NCBI RefSeq assembly: GCF_000330505.1
Contig: NW_004191777.1
Span: forward strand, 229,224-293,223
Length of the DNA stretch: 64,000 nt
From: Entamoeba invadens IP1
Lineage: Eukaryota; Evosea; Mastigamoebida; Endamoebidae
Direction: 5' to 3'
The notes below the pieces were generated by a model. The model had not been told where the DNA came from. It ran no database searches and saw only the letters and a program-made list of their open reading frames with translations. Shown piece after piece: positions 1 to 9,854 of the stretch. Numbering within the stretch: the first letter of the stretch is position 1; every line of letters starts with the position of its first letter. The position numbers and the translations under genes were made by a program.

Positions 1-720
1 GTTGATATGAGTAAATAGTGGTATACTGCGACTGCTTTCATCGTGTCGATATAGTCTGGATGTTCTGGTGGTGTATTTTTGAGAAGTTCGGATAGAAGAC
101 TCTTATATCTCATGAGTCTTTGAACTGGTCTATGTATGAGTCGTTTTACATTTATTTAACATGAACAACAAACGTAATGAGAAGATCTTCAAACGACAAA
201 TTGTCAGTAGTTTCTGGTGCGCATTGGACCTTCACAAAGGTTTTGAAAAGATTGTTTTTATATGCGTTTTTAAGCTCTCTTTTTAAAGAGTCCCACCTAA
301 GTGTATATTCAGTCAGTGGTACCATATTGTTAAGCTTCTTGTCATTGATTTATCATTTAATTCACAATTTTAATCCAAACAACAAACAACTTGAAGCATT
401 ACACCCCCAAACTTCGAGTCGTATTTCCACACATCCACAGCCGTTTGAAATTTATTTGCGTTGACACACGCCGCTGACATGACTTGTTCCACATTTGAGA
501 AAATCGTTTGTGCAACAAGTCTTGGAAGTATTCGTCCACCAGAATCTTCAACGGGGACTTTAAAGAGTGAAATGACCATATTGAGGTGAAGCACAAAATG
601 GAGTTCCGTTTCATATATTTCATTCACTATGTTGTGTCGTGTAAGTACAGACCGTTTGTTGTATAACGTCCGCATGAGGTACCCCCGACATGTCGCCTGG
701 ATCTTTTCCAACGAGCACAT
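1..720 (-). CDS. RhoGEF (DH domain) with N-terminal IQ motif, partial, two introns
   Basis: Guanine-nucleotide exchange factor for Rho-family GTPases, cut by the left edge, so the end of the DH domain and any PH domain are missing. Exons read as complement 388-720, 174-337 and 1-129. The two introns (338-387, 50 bp; 130-173, 44 bp) both start GTTTGT and end AG. The protein opens with an IQ-type calmodulin-binding stretch (KIQATCRGYLMR). A DH domain follows, and the last exon carries the diagnostic conserved block (TPVQRLMRYKSLLSELLK). The start at 720 is the first ATG, but the frame stays open 14 codons further upstream, so a small upstream exon is possible. Family call is firm; the start and the GTPase target are not known. 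Confidence 0.85.
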
Positions 721-857
721 TAAACGAAAATCAAGTTCGTTGTATAATGGACTTTTCGCTCTTTATGGCTCCTTTGGTTTCCAAAAATAAAACAATACAA
801 TATAATAAATAGAATTAATAAATATGTTTAACCACAACTTGTTAATAATGATTAAAA

Positions 858-2048
858 TCACTTTTTCCCCATAAGACGGAGCAAAATTTCGTTCGCAACT
901 TCGGTTTTGAGTTCAACACCACTCTCTTCAACTTTCTCCTTTGTGATGAAAACTACTTTGTTGGTGTCGCCGGCAAATCCTGCACCAGGAACGTTGAGCT
1001 GATTGGCAACAATCATATCACAGTTCTTCTGTCTAAGCTTCTCAGTCGCGTTTTTGATCAAGTCCTGGGTCTCCATTGCAAACCCACAAATGAGTTGGCC
1101 CTCTTTCTTCCTCAGGCCAATTTCTTTCAAAATGTCTCTATTTTTAACCAATTTCAAAGTCATTGTTTCGTCGCTTTTCTTGATTTTTTGGTCAGCAACA
1201 CTTTCTGGCTTATAATCAGCCACTGCGGCAGCCATGATGTATATATCAACACATTCCTCTTTGACGACAGCATTGTACATTTCATCAGCGGATTCCACAC
1301 TCACCACTTTTACATTTGTAGGTTTGTCAATTATTGTCGGTCCTGTCACTAATACGACTTTTGCACCATAATTAGCTGCCGCTTGTGCGACTGCATATCC
1401 CATTTTTCCAGTTGAGTGATTTGTTATAAATCTGACCGGGTCTATTTTCTCCACAGTTGGTCCAGCAGTAACAAGGACAGTTTTGTTCTTCAAAATTTGA
1501 GGAACTGAAATACTCTGCTCAACCTCTGCTATAATTTGAGTGATGTCCGCCAACTTCCCAACACCGACGTCTCCGCACGCTAATCTCCCTGACGAAGGGT
1601 CGATTATTTTGGTGCCAAACGACTTCAAAGTTTGGATATTACGTTGTGTAATTGGGTTGAGGTACATGGTCGAATTCATGGCAGGACACACAAATTTGGG
1701 GCAATTTGCAGCAAGAAAAGAAGTTGTCAGAAAATCATCTGCGATGCCTGCTGCGAGTTTTGCTATTATGTCTGCACTCGCGGGACACACAAGGAAAAAT
1801 TTCGATGCGTGAGCAAGAGAAATGTGTTTGATGTCGTACGTTTCTACTCGTTCAAAGTCGTCTGTTATACATTTGTTGTGTGTAAGAGTTTCAAAAGTAT
1901 TTGGGGTGACAAGGTTATGTGCATTTTTTGTAAGTGTGACATGAACGTCATAACCTTTCTTGGTCAGAGTATTTGCAACTTCGATCGCCTTGTATGCGGC
2001 AATTGAAGCAGAAACCCCCAGTATGACCACCTTCCTATCTTTTTCCAT
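858..2048 (-). CDS. coaBC: Bifunctional phosphopantothenoylcysteine decarboxylase / phosphopantothenate-cysteine ligase (CoaBC)
   Basis: Two consecutive steps of coenzyme A synthesis: ligation of cysteine to 4'-phosphopantothenate, then FMN-dependent decarboxylation. 396 aa, about the length of bacterial Dfp/CoaBC. Residues 1-185 are the flavoprotein decarboxylase, with the N-terminal GVSASIAAYKA loop, the PAMN substrate motif (CPAMNSTMYLNP) and the active-site cysteine loop ACGDVGVGKLA. Residues 186-396 are the ligase, with TAGPTVEKIDPVRFITN, STGKMGY and AAVADYKP. Most eukaryotes carry these activities on separate proteins, so the bacterial-type fusion suggests lateral acquisition in the Entamoeba lineage. 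Start is a clean ATG; no intron. Confidence 0.95.
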   Translation of the reverse strand: MEKDRKVVILGVSASIAAYKAIEVANTLTKKGYDVHVTLTKNAHNLVTPNTFETLTHNKCITDDFERVETYDIKHISLAHASKFFLVCPASADIIAKLAAGIADDFLTTSFLAANCPKFVCPAMNSTMYLNPITQRNIQTLKSFGTKIIDPSSGRLACGDVGVGKLADITQIIAEVEQSISVPQILKNKTVLVTAGPTVEKIDPVRFITNHSTGKMGYAVAQAAANYGAKVVLVTGPTIIDKPTNVKVVSVESADEMYNAVVKEECVDIYIMAAAVADYKPESVADQKIKKSDETMTLKLVKNRDILKEIGLRKKEGQLICGFAMETQDLIKNATEKLRQKNCDMIVANQLNVPGAGFAGDTNKVVFITKEKVEESGVELKTEVANEILLRLMGKK

Positions 2049-2692
2049 CCTTTTAAATTGTTATATTCCGTTTCCAAGATCTTATTCTTCACAAAACAAT
2101 TATTAGATTTTTGACACTTTCTTTCATTTGAATATAATCAATACATATTTTTAATTTATTTTTTGTTGAAAATAGTTTTACATTTAATTGTTATATTATT
2201 AAAAATTTGTTTTATATTAATTTTATTTTTATGAACAAATATTTGTATCTTTCTATCTTTTTCCAAGAAACTATATATATTATATAAATACCATTATGTA
2301 TTACTAACTTTTTTCAACAAAAGAACTATATTTATATAGTTTTATTAATAAGGTTAGAAATACAATTTCTTTATTAAACATAACGAATTTACTTCAAAAA
2401 AAGTGTTCATAAAAAAATTATCAATTTTTTAAACCAAACAAAAAATTATAATGAAATTAATATTTATAGTTTAATCCACACAATAAAAATTCCACATTTT
2501 AGTTATACGAATTAGTGATAACCAAAATTGAGATCAGTTTCGAGTTTTAAAGAGGTGACGTTTTTTATTTTTGTTTAAATACTATCCAATCCAACTCAAA
2601 ATGATTAAATGAGAAAAATCCCGAGATTTTGCGACATCAATCACTCCAATAGAAATGGAGTGCAATCTCAAAACCTATAAAGGCGGAACCCA
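2049..2692. other. AT-rich intergenic region between divergently transcribed CoaBC and Sec61 alpha
   Basis: About 640 bp between the starts of the minus-strand CoaBC gene and the plus-strand Sec61 gene, so it must hold both promoters. I see long A/T runs and no ORF of coding character. The Sec61 TATA-like box (TATAAAGG, 2676-2683) lies at its right end. Confidence 0.6.
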
Positions 2693-2705
2693 GAACTTGA
2701 AAATA
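2676..2705 (+). promoter_or_regulatory. Core promoter of Sec61 alpha: TATA-like box plus GAACTTGAAAATA
   Basis: TATAAAGG at 2676-2683 is followed ten bases later by GAACTTGAAAATA (2693-2705), which ends seven bases before the ATG at 2712. Entamoeba core promoters are known to combine a TATA-like box, a GAAC element and an initiator close to a very short 5' leader. The same arrangement recurs at other genes in this window. Confidence 0.55.
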
Positions 2706-2711
2706 TAATTA

Positions 2712-4139
2712 ATGGGTCTGTTTTTCAACATCATCCGCCCGATCGTGAGTCTTATTCCGACGGTCAAGGAACCCGCGCAGAAAGTTTCGTTCAAAGAGAA
2801 ACTCATGTGGACGGGAGTCACTTTACTGATCTTCTTAGTCTGCAGTCAGATTCCATTGATTGGGATGGTGAGCAGTGACAGCAGCGATCCATTCAGCATT
2901 TTGCGTAACCTTATGGCATCGAACAGAGGAACTTTAATGGACTTGGGTATCTCACCCATTGTCACCGCATCTATGGTCATGCAACTCCTCCAAGGTGCTA
3001 AGATCATTTCAGTTAATATGGAAGATCAAGAAGAAAGCGAACTCTTCGAAGCTTCACAGAAGCTTTTTGGCTTGTTGATGACCATCGGACAGGGTTTGGC
3101 TTATATTATGTCGGGGATGTACGGAGAGCCATCTGAGCTCGGTCTCTTCAACTGCTTTTTGATTCTCCTCCAACTCTTTTTCGCAGGGCTTGTAGTACTT
3201 CTACTTGATGAACTCTTGTCAAATGGTTATGGGTTTGGCTCGGCTATTTCACTGTTCATTGCTACTAACATCAGTGAGTCCATCATGTGGGCTGCCTTCT
3301 CTCCAACTACTTTCTCTATGGGCAATGGAACCCAATTCGAAGGCGCTATCATTAACTTCTTCCATTTGATCTTGACAAGACCAGACAAATTGGGCGCGCT
3401 CTATGACGCGTTCTTCAGAACAAGTGCAAACAACCTTTGCAATTTGATGGCTACGGCCGTTGTCTTTATGGTTGTCATGTACTACCAAGGGTATAAGGTG
3501 GACATTCCTTTGAGCTCAAAACAGGGCAGAGTGGAGAGTCAGAACTACTCAATTAGACTCTTCTATACCTCTAATATGCCAATCATCTTGCACTCCGCTT
3601 TGACATCAAACGTCTTCATCATTTCACAGTTGCTCTTCAGGAGCTTCCCAAATAACTTCTTTGTCAACATGTTCGGATCATGGTCCGCTATTGGTTCAAC
3701 ACACGGACAGACTTATCCAGTCGGAGGTCTTTGCTATTACTTGTCTGCTCCAGATAGCGTCTTTGAATTGGCTCAAAACCCTATTCACGGTGTTGTTTCA
3801 ATTGCTTTGACTGTCTTGATGTGCACAATCTTCTCAAGAGAGTGGATCAAGGTGTCTGGAAGTGCTTCAGTCGACGTCAAAAAGCAATTGGCCGACCAAA
3901 GAGTCTCTATTAAGGGTTTCAGAGACGGTGAGAGCTCAGTCTATTTGTTGGACAAGTACATCCCAATTGCTGCCTCATTCGGTGGTATGTGCATCTCATT
4001 GTTGTCTGTCGGTGCTGATTTGTTGGGAGCTGTTGGATCTGGAACTGGTATTTTGTTGGCTGCCACTACTATCTCAGAGTATGCCAACACATTCCAAAAA
4101 GAATGGAAAAAGGAAATGGGTTCGGATTTCGCTTTCTAA
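2712..4139 (+). CDS. sec61a: Protein transport protein Sec61 subunit alpha
   Basis: Pore subunit of the ER translocon, which moves signal-bearing proteins into or across the ER membrane with Sec61 beta and gamma. 475 aa, typical for eukaryotic Sec61 alpha, with about ten hydrophobic segments. Family stretches include the N-terminal amphipathic lead (RPIVSLIPTV), the plug-region sequence (ILRNLMASNRGTLMDLGISP), PIVTASMVMQLLQGAKII and a late loop near SREWIKVSGSA. Codon use is biased toward C-ending codons, as expected for a highly expressed gene. Preceded by a well-formed TATA/GAAC promoter; no intron. Confidence 0.97.
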   Translation: MGLFFNIIRPIVSLIPTVKEPAQKVSFKEKLMWTGVTLLIFLVCSQIPLIGMVSSDSSDPFSILRNLMASNRGTLMDLGISPIVTASMVMQLLQGAKIISVNMEDQEESELFEASQKLFGLLMTIGQGLAYIMSGMYGEPSELGLFNCFLILLQLFFAGLVVLLLDELLSNGYGFGSAISLFIATNISESIMWAAFSPTTFSMGNGTQFEGAIINFFHLILTRPDKLGALYDAFFRTSANNLCNLMATAVVFMVVMYYQGYKVDIPLSSKQGRVESQNYSIRLFYTSNMPIILHSALTSNVFIISQLLFRSFPNNFFVNMFGSWSAIGSTHGQTYPVGGLCYYLSAPDSVFELAQNPIHGVVSIALTVLMCTIFSREWIKVSGSASVDVKKQLADQRVSIKGFRDGESSVYLLDKYIPIAASFGGMCISLLSVGADLLGAVGSGTGILLAATTISEYANTFQKEWKKEMGSDFAF

Positions 4140-4488
4140 TTTGAATTCTCAAGCGGTTAAGATTATGGTTTTTTCATTGGTTTAATTTTAGTTTGTTTAC
4201 TTCAATAATTTTAACATTTTCTAGTTTAAATATTAAATTATAAATATTATAAATGTAATAATTATAAAGTATAATAAGATTAAACTATTATATATAAAAA
4301 TATAATTACATATCATAACTTTTGTAAACGTTATTAGTTGGACTGGATGATTTGATTTAAATACTGTGAAATTGTTTCTCGTAGATAATTACATGTAATG
4401 ACAATCCGTGATATTCGTTATGAATGTGATATATACACAAACAGAATTGTGTTGCATATAATAATAGTCAAGGATGGTTGTTTTTAAG
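4140..4488. other. AT-rich spacer between Sec61 alpha and the transposon
   Basis: Low-complexity A/T sequence holding the 3' end of the Sec61 transcript. No coding ORF seen. It ends with GTTTTTAAG directly before the left inverted repeat of the transposon. Confidence 0.5.
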
Positions 4489-4812
4489 GATGAATATTTT
4501 TTAAACCAGAACCCGACACATCTACATTTTATTTTTTAATAATTTATTAATAAAATATACCATAAAAAAGTAAAATTAATTACAATTATTATAAATAATT
4601 TTATTAATGATAATGGTTATATTTTTTTCACTTTTTTGTTGAAAAAAAGAAAAATTAATGAACGAAAAATTGCAAAAAAATATTGTGATGTTTATAAAAC
4701 ATGAAATTTATAATTTAAGTATAAATTTAATACAGTATTTGTTATTATTCATTTGTAGTTAAAATATAATAAATATGTTATTCATACAAATTGATAAACA
4801 AAACTGTTTATT
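4489..4812 (+). repeat. Left terminal inverted repeat of the MULE, 324 bp
   Basis: Begins GATGAATATTTTTTAAACCA and runs to 4812. It appears identical, base for base, to the reverse complement of 7665-7988. The match stops at the same point on both sides: outside, G meets C at 4488/7989; inside, T meets G at 4813/7664. The transposase start codon lies 30 bp inside its inner end, so the repeat may include the transposase promoter. Confidence 0.95.
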
Positions 4813-4842
4813 TTTATATCAAAAAACTAATAATTACCAAAA

Positions 4843-7052
4843 ATGGAGCTTGAATGTGTATGTGACGTTTTTCAGAAAAAGACTGATATTACATTATTTC
4901 CCTCATATATTAAAGATGAGTTGTGTTCTTTATCACAATTTAATTTGAAACCATCGTATATTAGAGAATTGAGAATGAAAGTGGACACACCAATTATGTG
5001 GGTAGTGAAAAACCCTACAAACGAAAACGAATTTTTATCATGTGTCAATGACAATATTAAAGCGGGTCTTATTAGTCTTCTTGGAACTCAGATAAATACT
5101 TCGGTAATACAAGAAGTCAAAAAATTTGCATTTTATTTTATTGAACACATTCAAATTCAAATTTATAAAGCTTCACATACCAGAAGTGATGGACCAAAAC
5201 AACAGTTTGTGTGTAAATTCAAGAATTGTCATTCTTGTATTTATATTTTCCTGATTAACGGTATATGTGAAGCTATTTATTTCAATCCATGGCATCAAGG
5301 ACACAATGAAAACACAATCAAAAGGGGTATACATGATACGGTTCCAATTGAAATGAAACAGAAAATTGTTGATGCTACTAATGGCATATGCGCAGCACAA
5401 TCACGTCTCAATAACAACATCAAACTCAAAGCACAAATATTCTATAGATTGAGAGCCAAGTCTTACAAGTACAATACAAAGAAACAAGCACAAAGTTTAC
5501 GTCAATACTTTGAGTCACTCAATGACTTTACCACAAATATTTATACAGATCACGAAAACCGTTTTGTTTGTTGCTTTTGTGTGAATATGTTGTCTCTTAA
5601 AGAATCTGATGGTTCTTGTCTTGCTATAGATGATACTCACTGTACTAACAAATTTGGTTTGCCATTGTTTGCGGCAGTATTCAAAAAGAACGAAAAAACG
5701 CAACTATTGTGTTTTGGATTTTTACACGACGCTTCAAAAAATTCATTCGTTTTATTCTTACAAAATCTCAAAGAAGAACTCATAATAAAACAAAAAAATA
5801 CCTCTTGGGTTTTCTTTTGATAGATCTCAATATTCAGCAGTTAAAGAAGTATTTGGTCAAAATACAAAAATTAGACATTGTTACCTTCACATCGGAAGAA
5901 ATTTGAAAAAACATTTCTCGCAAAAAGAGGAACTAATTAGTTTATTTTTCGGGATGTTTGAAGAAAATGCAAATTTGTTAAAAGCTGAAGCTCTTTATTT
6001 AAAAAAATTAATAGAATTAATGGAACAACCTAAAATTGAAAAGGATGAAAAGGTAGAAGTTAATACAGAATTTACACAGGACGAGTATATGGACTTTCTC
6101 ACAACAGCGATTGCCACTAAAAAGTTTCCCACTCAAAATATTGAGAAACCATCTCTAAAGTTCAAAGTGTTAAAAACACTCTTCGATCTCAAAGAGACAT
6201 AACTTTCATCTCAAGTTGATATTAACCTATTTTCCAATACAAACATAGTCGAGGCATTTTTTTCTCATGCAACACAGGCATTTTCTGCATCAGTACCAAC
6301 GTTTGAAGTTGCTGCTAAATCCTTTGTTGACTACACCAAGCAATTACATATCAACGCAAAACCATTCAGTGATACTGAGAGTCGTGCACTTTCCAATCTC
6401 ATCACCACCGAATTGTTGTGGAAACTTTCACCAGTCACAATAAAGAATCTTCTATCGAATTATAAAACATTTCTAGCCATTGAACACCGTGAAATTGAAA
6501 ACGGGTGTTGTTGTACTTGTTAAGTTTATCACACGACTGGTGTTCCATGTTTTCACATGATATATTGGAGAACTCTTGGTATTAACAATTATCAAGATGA
6601 CGCATGCCCTCCTGGTTACTTCAAAGATATAAATGGTCTGGTCAGACCGCTGGTTTTTTCTCGAAGTGAATTACCACTTTTTGATGAAAAAGATTTTTTA
6701 GGATCTTTGATATGTGATGACAACTTTGAAGTGAAACACACAGTAGAAACTTTGAGTAAACATGATGACATGTCTAAAAGTGTCTTAATTGGCATTTTGA
6801 ACGAAGCAAGTCAAAAACTCAATAGAAAAACGATATTCGAAGCAACAACAGAATTTGCAGAAAAAAATTTTAATGACTAAATCAGATGACAATCACGTGT
6901 ATGACACTGATGAAATTAAAGATCCCAAATATATAAAATGCAAAGGGAAAAAAAGAACAGCTACATCCAAACTTGTCGATAAATCTCTTAAGTATAAAAA
7001 CAGAAGTCGAAAAATATGGAGTGAGAAAAAGCCTAAAAAATACGAATGTTAA
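4843..7052 (+). pseudogene. MULE-family transposase, broken by two frameshifts and two in-frame stops
   Basis: The first segment (4843-5820, 325 aa) carries the start of the MULE catalytic domain (LAIDDTHCTNKFGLPLF, first catalytic Asp). Homology then shifts frame inside an A-rich stretch near 5790-5803. It continues in frame 2 with the second Asp block (FDRSQYSAVKEVF) and a conserved C..H..N stretch (RHCYLHIGRNLKKHF). That frame is interrupted by TAA at 6200-6202 and by another TAA at about 6520, next to a SWIM-like zinc motif (CxC, then TGVPCFH). It ends near 6880, and a last basic tail (DPKYIKCKGKKR) lies in a third frame up to 7052. The encoded protein cannot be functional as written. Some breaks could be sequencing errors in A runs, but four independent lesions argue for decay. 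Confidence 0.88.
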
Positions 7053-7157
7053 TTAATATGTATTTTATCAATTATGTTTATTATAAATATAAATTAAAAA
7101 ACGAAACAAAAATTATTAATTCACAGTAATGTGTTATTTGTTTATTCGATATTCATA

Positions 7158-7177
7158 TTTTCATAATAATTGTTTTA
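7158..7177 (+). repeat. Target-site duplication, copy 1 (20 bp)
   Basis: The 20 bases TTTTCATAATAATTGTTTTA occur here and again at 7616-7635, directly flanking the nested insertion. Long target duplications of this kind are typical of target-primed reverse transcription by LINE machinery. Confidence 0.88.
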
Positions 7178-7615
7178 GAGATCAACCCTACACAAGGGAG
7201 ACACCACCAAATGTGAGTCGTCGAAAGTAGCCATCGATGCCTCCGATAAGCGAGATCTCCCACCGGAAGTTATACCGGTGGCTGGATAGGGTCTGGTAAA
7301 CCCTAAAGGCAATATACTAGGAAGAGTAAGTCGAGCCTTGTCACCTCGCATCTTCGCCGTTCCAGCAAGTCCCAACTCTGTGTTTCCAAAGGCTTTGAAG
7401 GAAACGCTCTGAACTTAGAGAGTCAGATTGTCTCTCCATTCAATCATCAAAACAGATTCTTGCCATTTTGAATAGCACAGGACCGCTATTTAATATTGGT
7501 TTGGATAAAACCTGGTAATACCAGGGGCAAAGATGTGGGTTATAAAAAATAACTCCTCGGCGCTATGTAGACTCTTTAATTGTTATAAGAGTAAAGCATA
7601 ATTGATTTCTTCTCC
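7178..7615. mobile_element. SINE-like retroelement insertion (438 bp) nested in the MULE
   Basis: A block clearly richer in G and C than the surrounding AT-rich DNA, with no credible ORF. It is inserted between two copies of a 20-bp sequence, which fits retrotransposition of a short non-coding element. Entamoeba genomes hold abundant SINEs of about 0.5 kb mobilised by LINEs. I do not recognise the exact family, cannot set its orientation and see no convincing internal Pol III boxes. It must postdate the MULE insertion. Confidence 0.72.
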
Positions 7616-7635
7616 TTTTCATAATAATTGTTTTA
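7616..7635 (+). repeat. Target-site duplication, copy 2 (20 bp)
   Basis: Exact second copy of the 20 bases at 7158-7177. Removing one copy together with 7178-7615 would restore an uninterrupted MULE interior. Confidence 0.88.
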
Positions 7636-7664
7636 TTGAAATCAATTATCAAAATCAGTAACAG

Positions 7665-7988
7665 AATAAACAGTTTTGTTTATCAATTTGTATGAATAAC
7701 ATATTTATTATATTTTAACTACAAATGAATAATAACAAATACTGTATTAAATTTATACTTAAATTATAAATTTCATGTTTTATAAACATCACAATATTTT
7801 TTTGCAATTTTTCGTTCATTAATTTTTCTTTTTTTCAACAAAAAAGTGAAAAAAATATAACCATTATCATTAATAAAATTATTTATAATAATTGTAATTA
7901 ATTTTACTTTTTTATGGTATATTTTATTAATAAATTATTAAAAAATAAAATGTAGATGTGTCGGGTTCTGGTTTAAAAAATATTCATC
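7665..7988 (-). repeat. Right terminal inverted repeat of the MULE, 324 bp
   Basis: Reverse complement of 4489-4812 with no difference that I could find by eye. It ends ATATTCATC at 7988. Confidence 0.95.
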
Positions 7989-8633
7989 GAAAATTTATAC
8001 CTTCACTTCACTGTCTGTATATATATTATTTAAATTAAAAAATTGAATTAATTAACAATAAATTTTCAAATTAAAATCAAAACGATATTATACTCTCATA
8101 GTTTTGTTTTTATTTTATAAGATTACTTAAAGATATTTAGTGTGTTCAAACGGGAATAGTACCTTAATTTTATTATTTTTGTCTGTTCAATAAAAAGGAA
8201 TCTGATTTGTTTTCGTAAAAAAAATAAATATAGTTAATAATTTTATAAAAATATAGTTTTATCATATTATATAATCGATGTTTATTTCCTTCAAATTGCT
8301 TATTTTTTTGGCTCTTTTTCCCCAATGAAATGAAAAAACACAAAACAGTCATTTCTATTTTAAAATTTCCCCATTTTTTGTTGTTTCCTTGTATTTGAAT
8401 TGGCTATGATTGCCGATATTTCAGTGCCGCAAAGTCCAACATACCAACTATGTAACCAAGTTTCATCTATTTTTAATCTCAGCCAAACCCCAAATGTAAA
8501 TGGAAACAATTACCATACACCACAACTTGATACTATATTCAATAGTTAAAACACCTATTAAATAGCTATATTCGAATATGGAAATAACAGAAGCGTATAA
8601 AAGGGATATTTTAGAACTCAAGCCATATCACGT
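7989..8633. other. Spacer between the transposon and the 59-aa membrane protein gene
   Basis: AT-rich, without a coding-like ORF. The last 50 bases form a good core promoter for the gene at 8634: GTATAAAAGG near 8595 and GAACTCAAG near 8614. Confidence 0.5.
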
Positions 8634-8813
8634 ATGATAGAGGTTCCTCTGAACTTGTCATCATTCCCGGCCGACTTCTGTATTGTTGAAGAGAACACCA
8701 AACCACAATATAACCCACGATTTGAAATCATTGGACTTTTATGGATTTCACTTGCAGCTATTGCAGTCCCTTATTATATTTACCTCTCAACATCAGAGAC
8801 TTGTTTCAGATGA
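8634..8813 (+). CDS. Small single-pass membrane protein, 59 aa
   Basis: An ATG at 8634 opens a 59-codon frame. The first 33 residues are polar, followed by one hydrophobic segment (IIGLLWISLAAIAVPYYIYL, residues 32-51) and a short polar tail. The start sits shortly after a TATAAAAGG box and a GAACTCAAG element, the arrangement seen at several other genes here, which supports a real gene despite its size. The shape would suit a minor subunit of an ER membrane complex, but I do not recognise the family and assign no function. Confidence 0.6.
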   Translation: MIEVPLNLSSFPADFCIVEENTKPQYNPRFEIIGLLWISLAAIAVPYYIYLSTSETCFR

Positions 8814-8955
8814 AACACTCATCTATGTGTATTTCTCTACTTATATTTTTTTAATTTACTCTTTACATACATCTTAGTTATTTTACTCGTTATGTGTTAA
8901 TAATGTTCTTTAAGATAATTAATTAACAATGTGGAAAAGTTGTTTTATTCAATCA

Positions 8956-9429
8956 CTAAATGTATTGCCTTGTATGTTTCTTTCTTGATACATCTCTACT
9001 GGTTCGACGAAGCTCAAAGTCCGTCTTACGTTTCCGTTCCCGACTGTTACTTCGACTTCGCTCATGTTTGCACAACTGGTTGAACCCATTCTTTTGCTTC
9101 CACTCGGAATCTTTTCCACGTTCTATCTCCATCAGAGCAAGACGTTGCGCTGTCTCTTCAGTGAGATTAACATTTGATGCCTCCGTTGTGATTTGGGTTT
9201 GTAAAGCTTGAGCAAAGGTTCCGGCTTGAATTTCAAATTTTTCAAAATTCGACTTGTTGACTTTTTCAATTTTCTTTTCTTTTGATTGTGGATTTTCGAC
9301 AATCTCTTTTGGTTTGGGTTTAATGGGATTGTCTTCTGTTTGATTTCCAAATATCCCCGCATACAACCGCTTCACTCTTTTCTTCGCTTTTTCATTAACA
9401 TCCGGTTTCGTTTTGTCACTGTTACTCAT
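8956..9429 (-). CDS. Lysine/arginine-rich protein with SR-like tail, unknown function
   Basis: 157 aa, highly charged. The N-terminal half is rich in Lys, Glu and Pro. A central helix-forming part includes TEETAQRLALMEIERG. The C-terminal 35 residues have Arg/Ser dipeptides and basic runs (RSRSNSRERKRK). That composition is usual for nuclear RNA-processing factors, but I find no family signature. ATG start at 9429, no intron seen. Function is open. Confidence 0.6.
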   Translation of the reverse strand: MSNSDKTKPDVNEKAKKRVKRLYAGIFGNQTEDNPIKPKPKEIVENPQSKEKKIEKVNKSNFEKFEIQAGTFAQALQTQITTEASNVNLTEETAQRLALMEIERGKDSEWKQKNGFNQLCKHERSRSNSRERKRKTDFELRRTSRDVSRKKHTRQYI

Positions 9430-9854
9430 CTAATCACTGGGTAATTGTCAATTTTGTAGAAGAGAATCAACCCTTATTATTGAGTTCATTCTTTTATTAA
9501 AATTATTAGAACATTTATAGTATTAAAGTAGTAATGAAGTACAATGGACACTTTTTGGCGTGCAATCACACAATTAACATTTAATCGAGAAATTATTTCA
9601 ACGCAATTTGTTTATAACTATTTTTTACTAAGAAAAAAACAATAAAAAAACTATTTACTTATCACAATAAACATTATTTTTAAACACAACAATTACCGCG
9701 ATAGTGAGAAAATGAGGTATGCGATACTGAGAGGAAATTCCGATCTAGTACATTTACTAGTTTCAAATTAATAAATAATAGTAAACAAGAACTATACGAA
9801 TAGAGACCAATAAAAATGAAATTCACAACCTGAACTTGAAAATAAAAACCAAAG
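9430..9854. other. Divergent promoter region between the SR-like gene and TOR
   Basis: 425 bp between two divergent starts. A GAACTTGAAAATA element at 9832-9844 ends ten bases before the TOR ATG. No other feature seen. Confidence 0.5.

Larger units (their letters stand above)
4489..7988 (+). mobile_element. Mutator-like (MULE) DNA transposon, about 3.5 kb, defective, carrying a nested SINE-like insertion
   Basis: The element is bounded by two inverted copies of a 324-bp sequence (4489-4812 and 7665-7988) that I could align end to end without a mismatch. Inside is a Mutator/MULE-family transposase gene broken by frameshifts and stops, and a 438-bp insertion flanked by a 20-bp duplication. Long terminal inverted repeats are typical of MULEs, which have been reported in Entamoeba. 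MULEs usually make 8-10 bp target duplications, but the nine bases outside the ends (GTTTTTAAG and GAAAATTTA) do not match. Confidence 0.93.

Noticed and set aside
7175..7375. A 66-codon minus-strand ORF inside the SINE-like element
   Set aside because: Short, covers the duplication boundary and has no family resemblance; the block behaves as a non-coding retroelement.
8683..8877. A 64-codon plus-strand ORF overlapping the 59-aa membrane protein
   Set aside because: The frame starting at 8634 has the proper promoter spacing and a clean transmembrane protein; this one is an overlapping frame.
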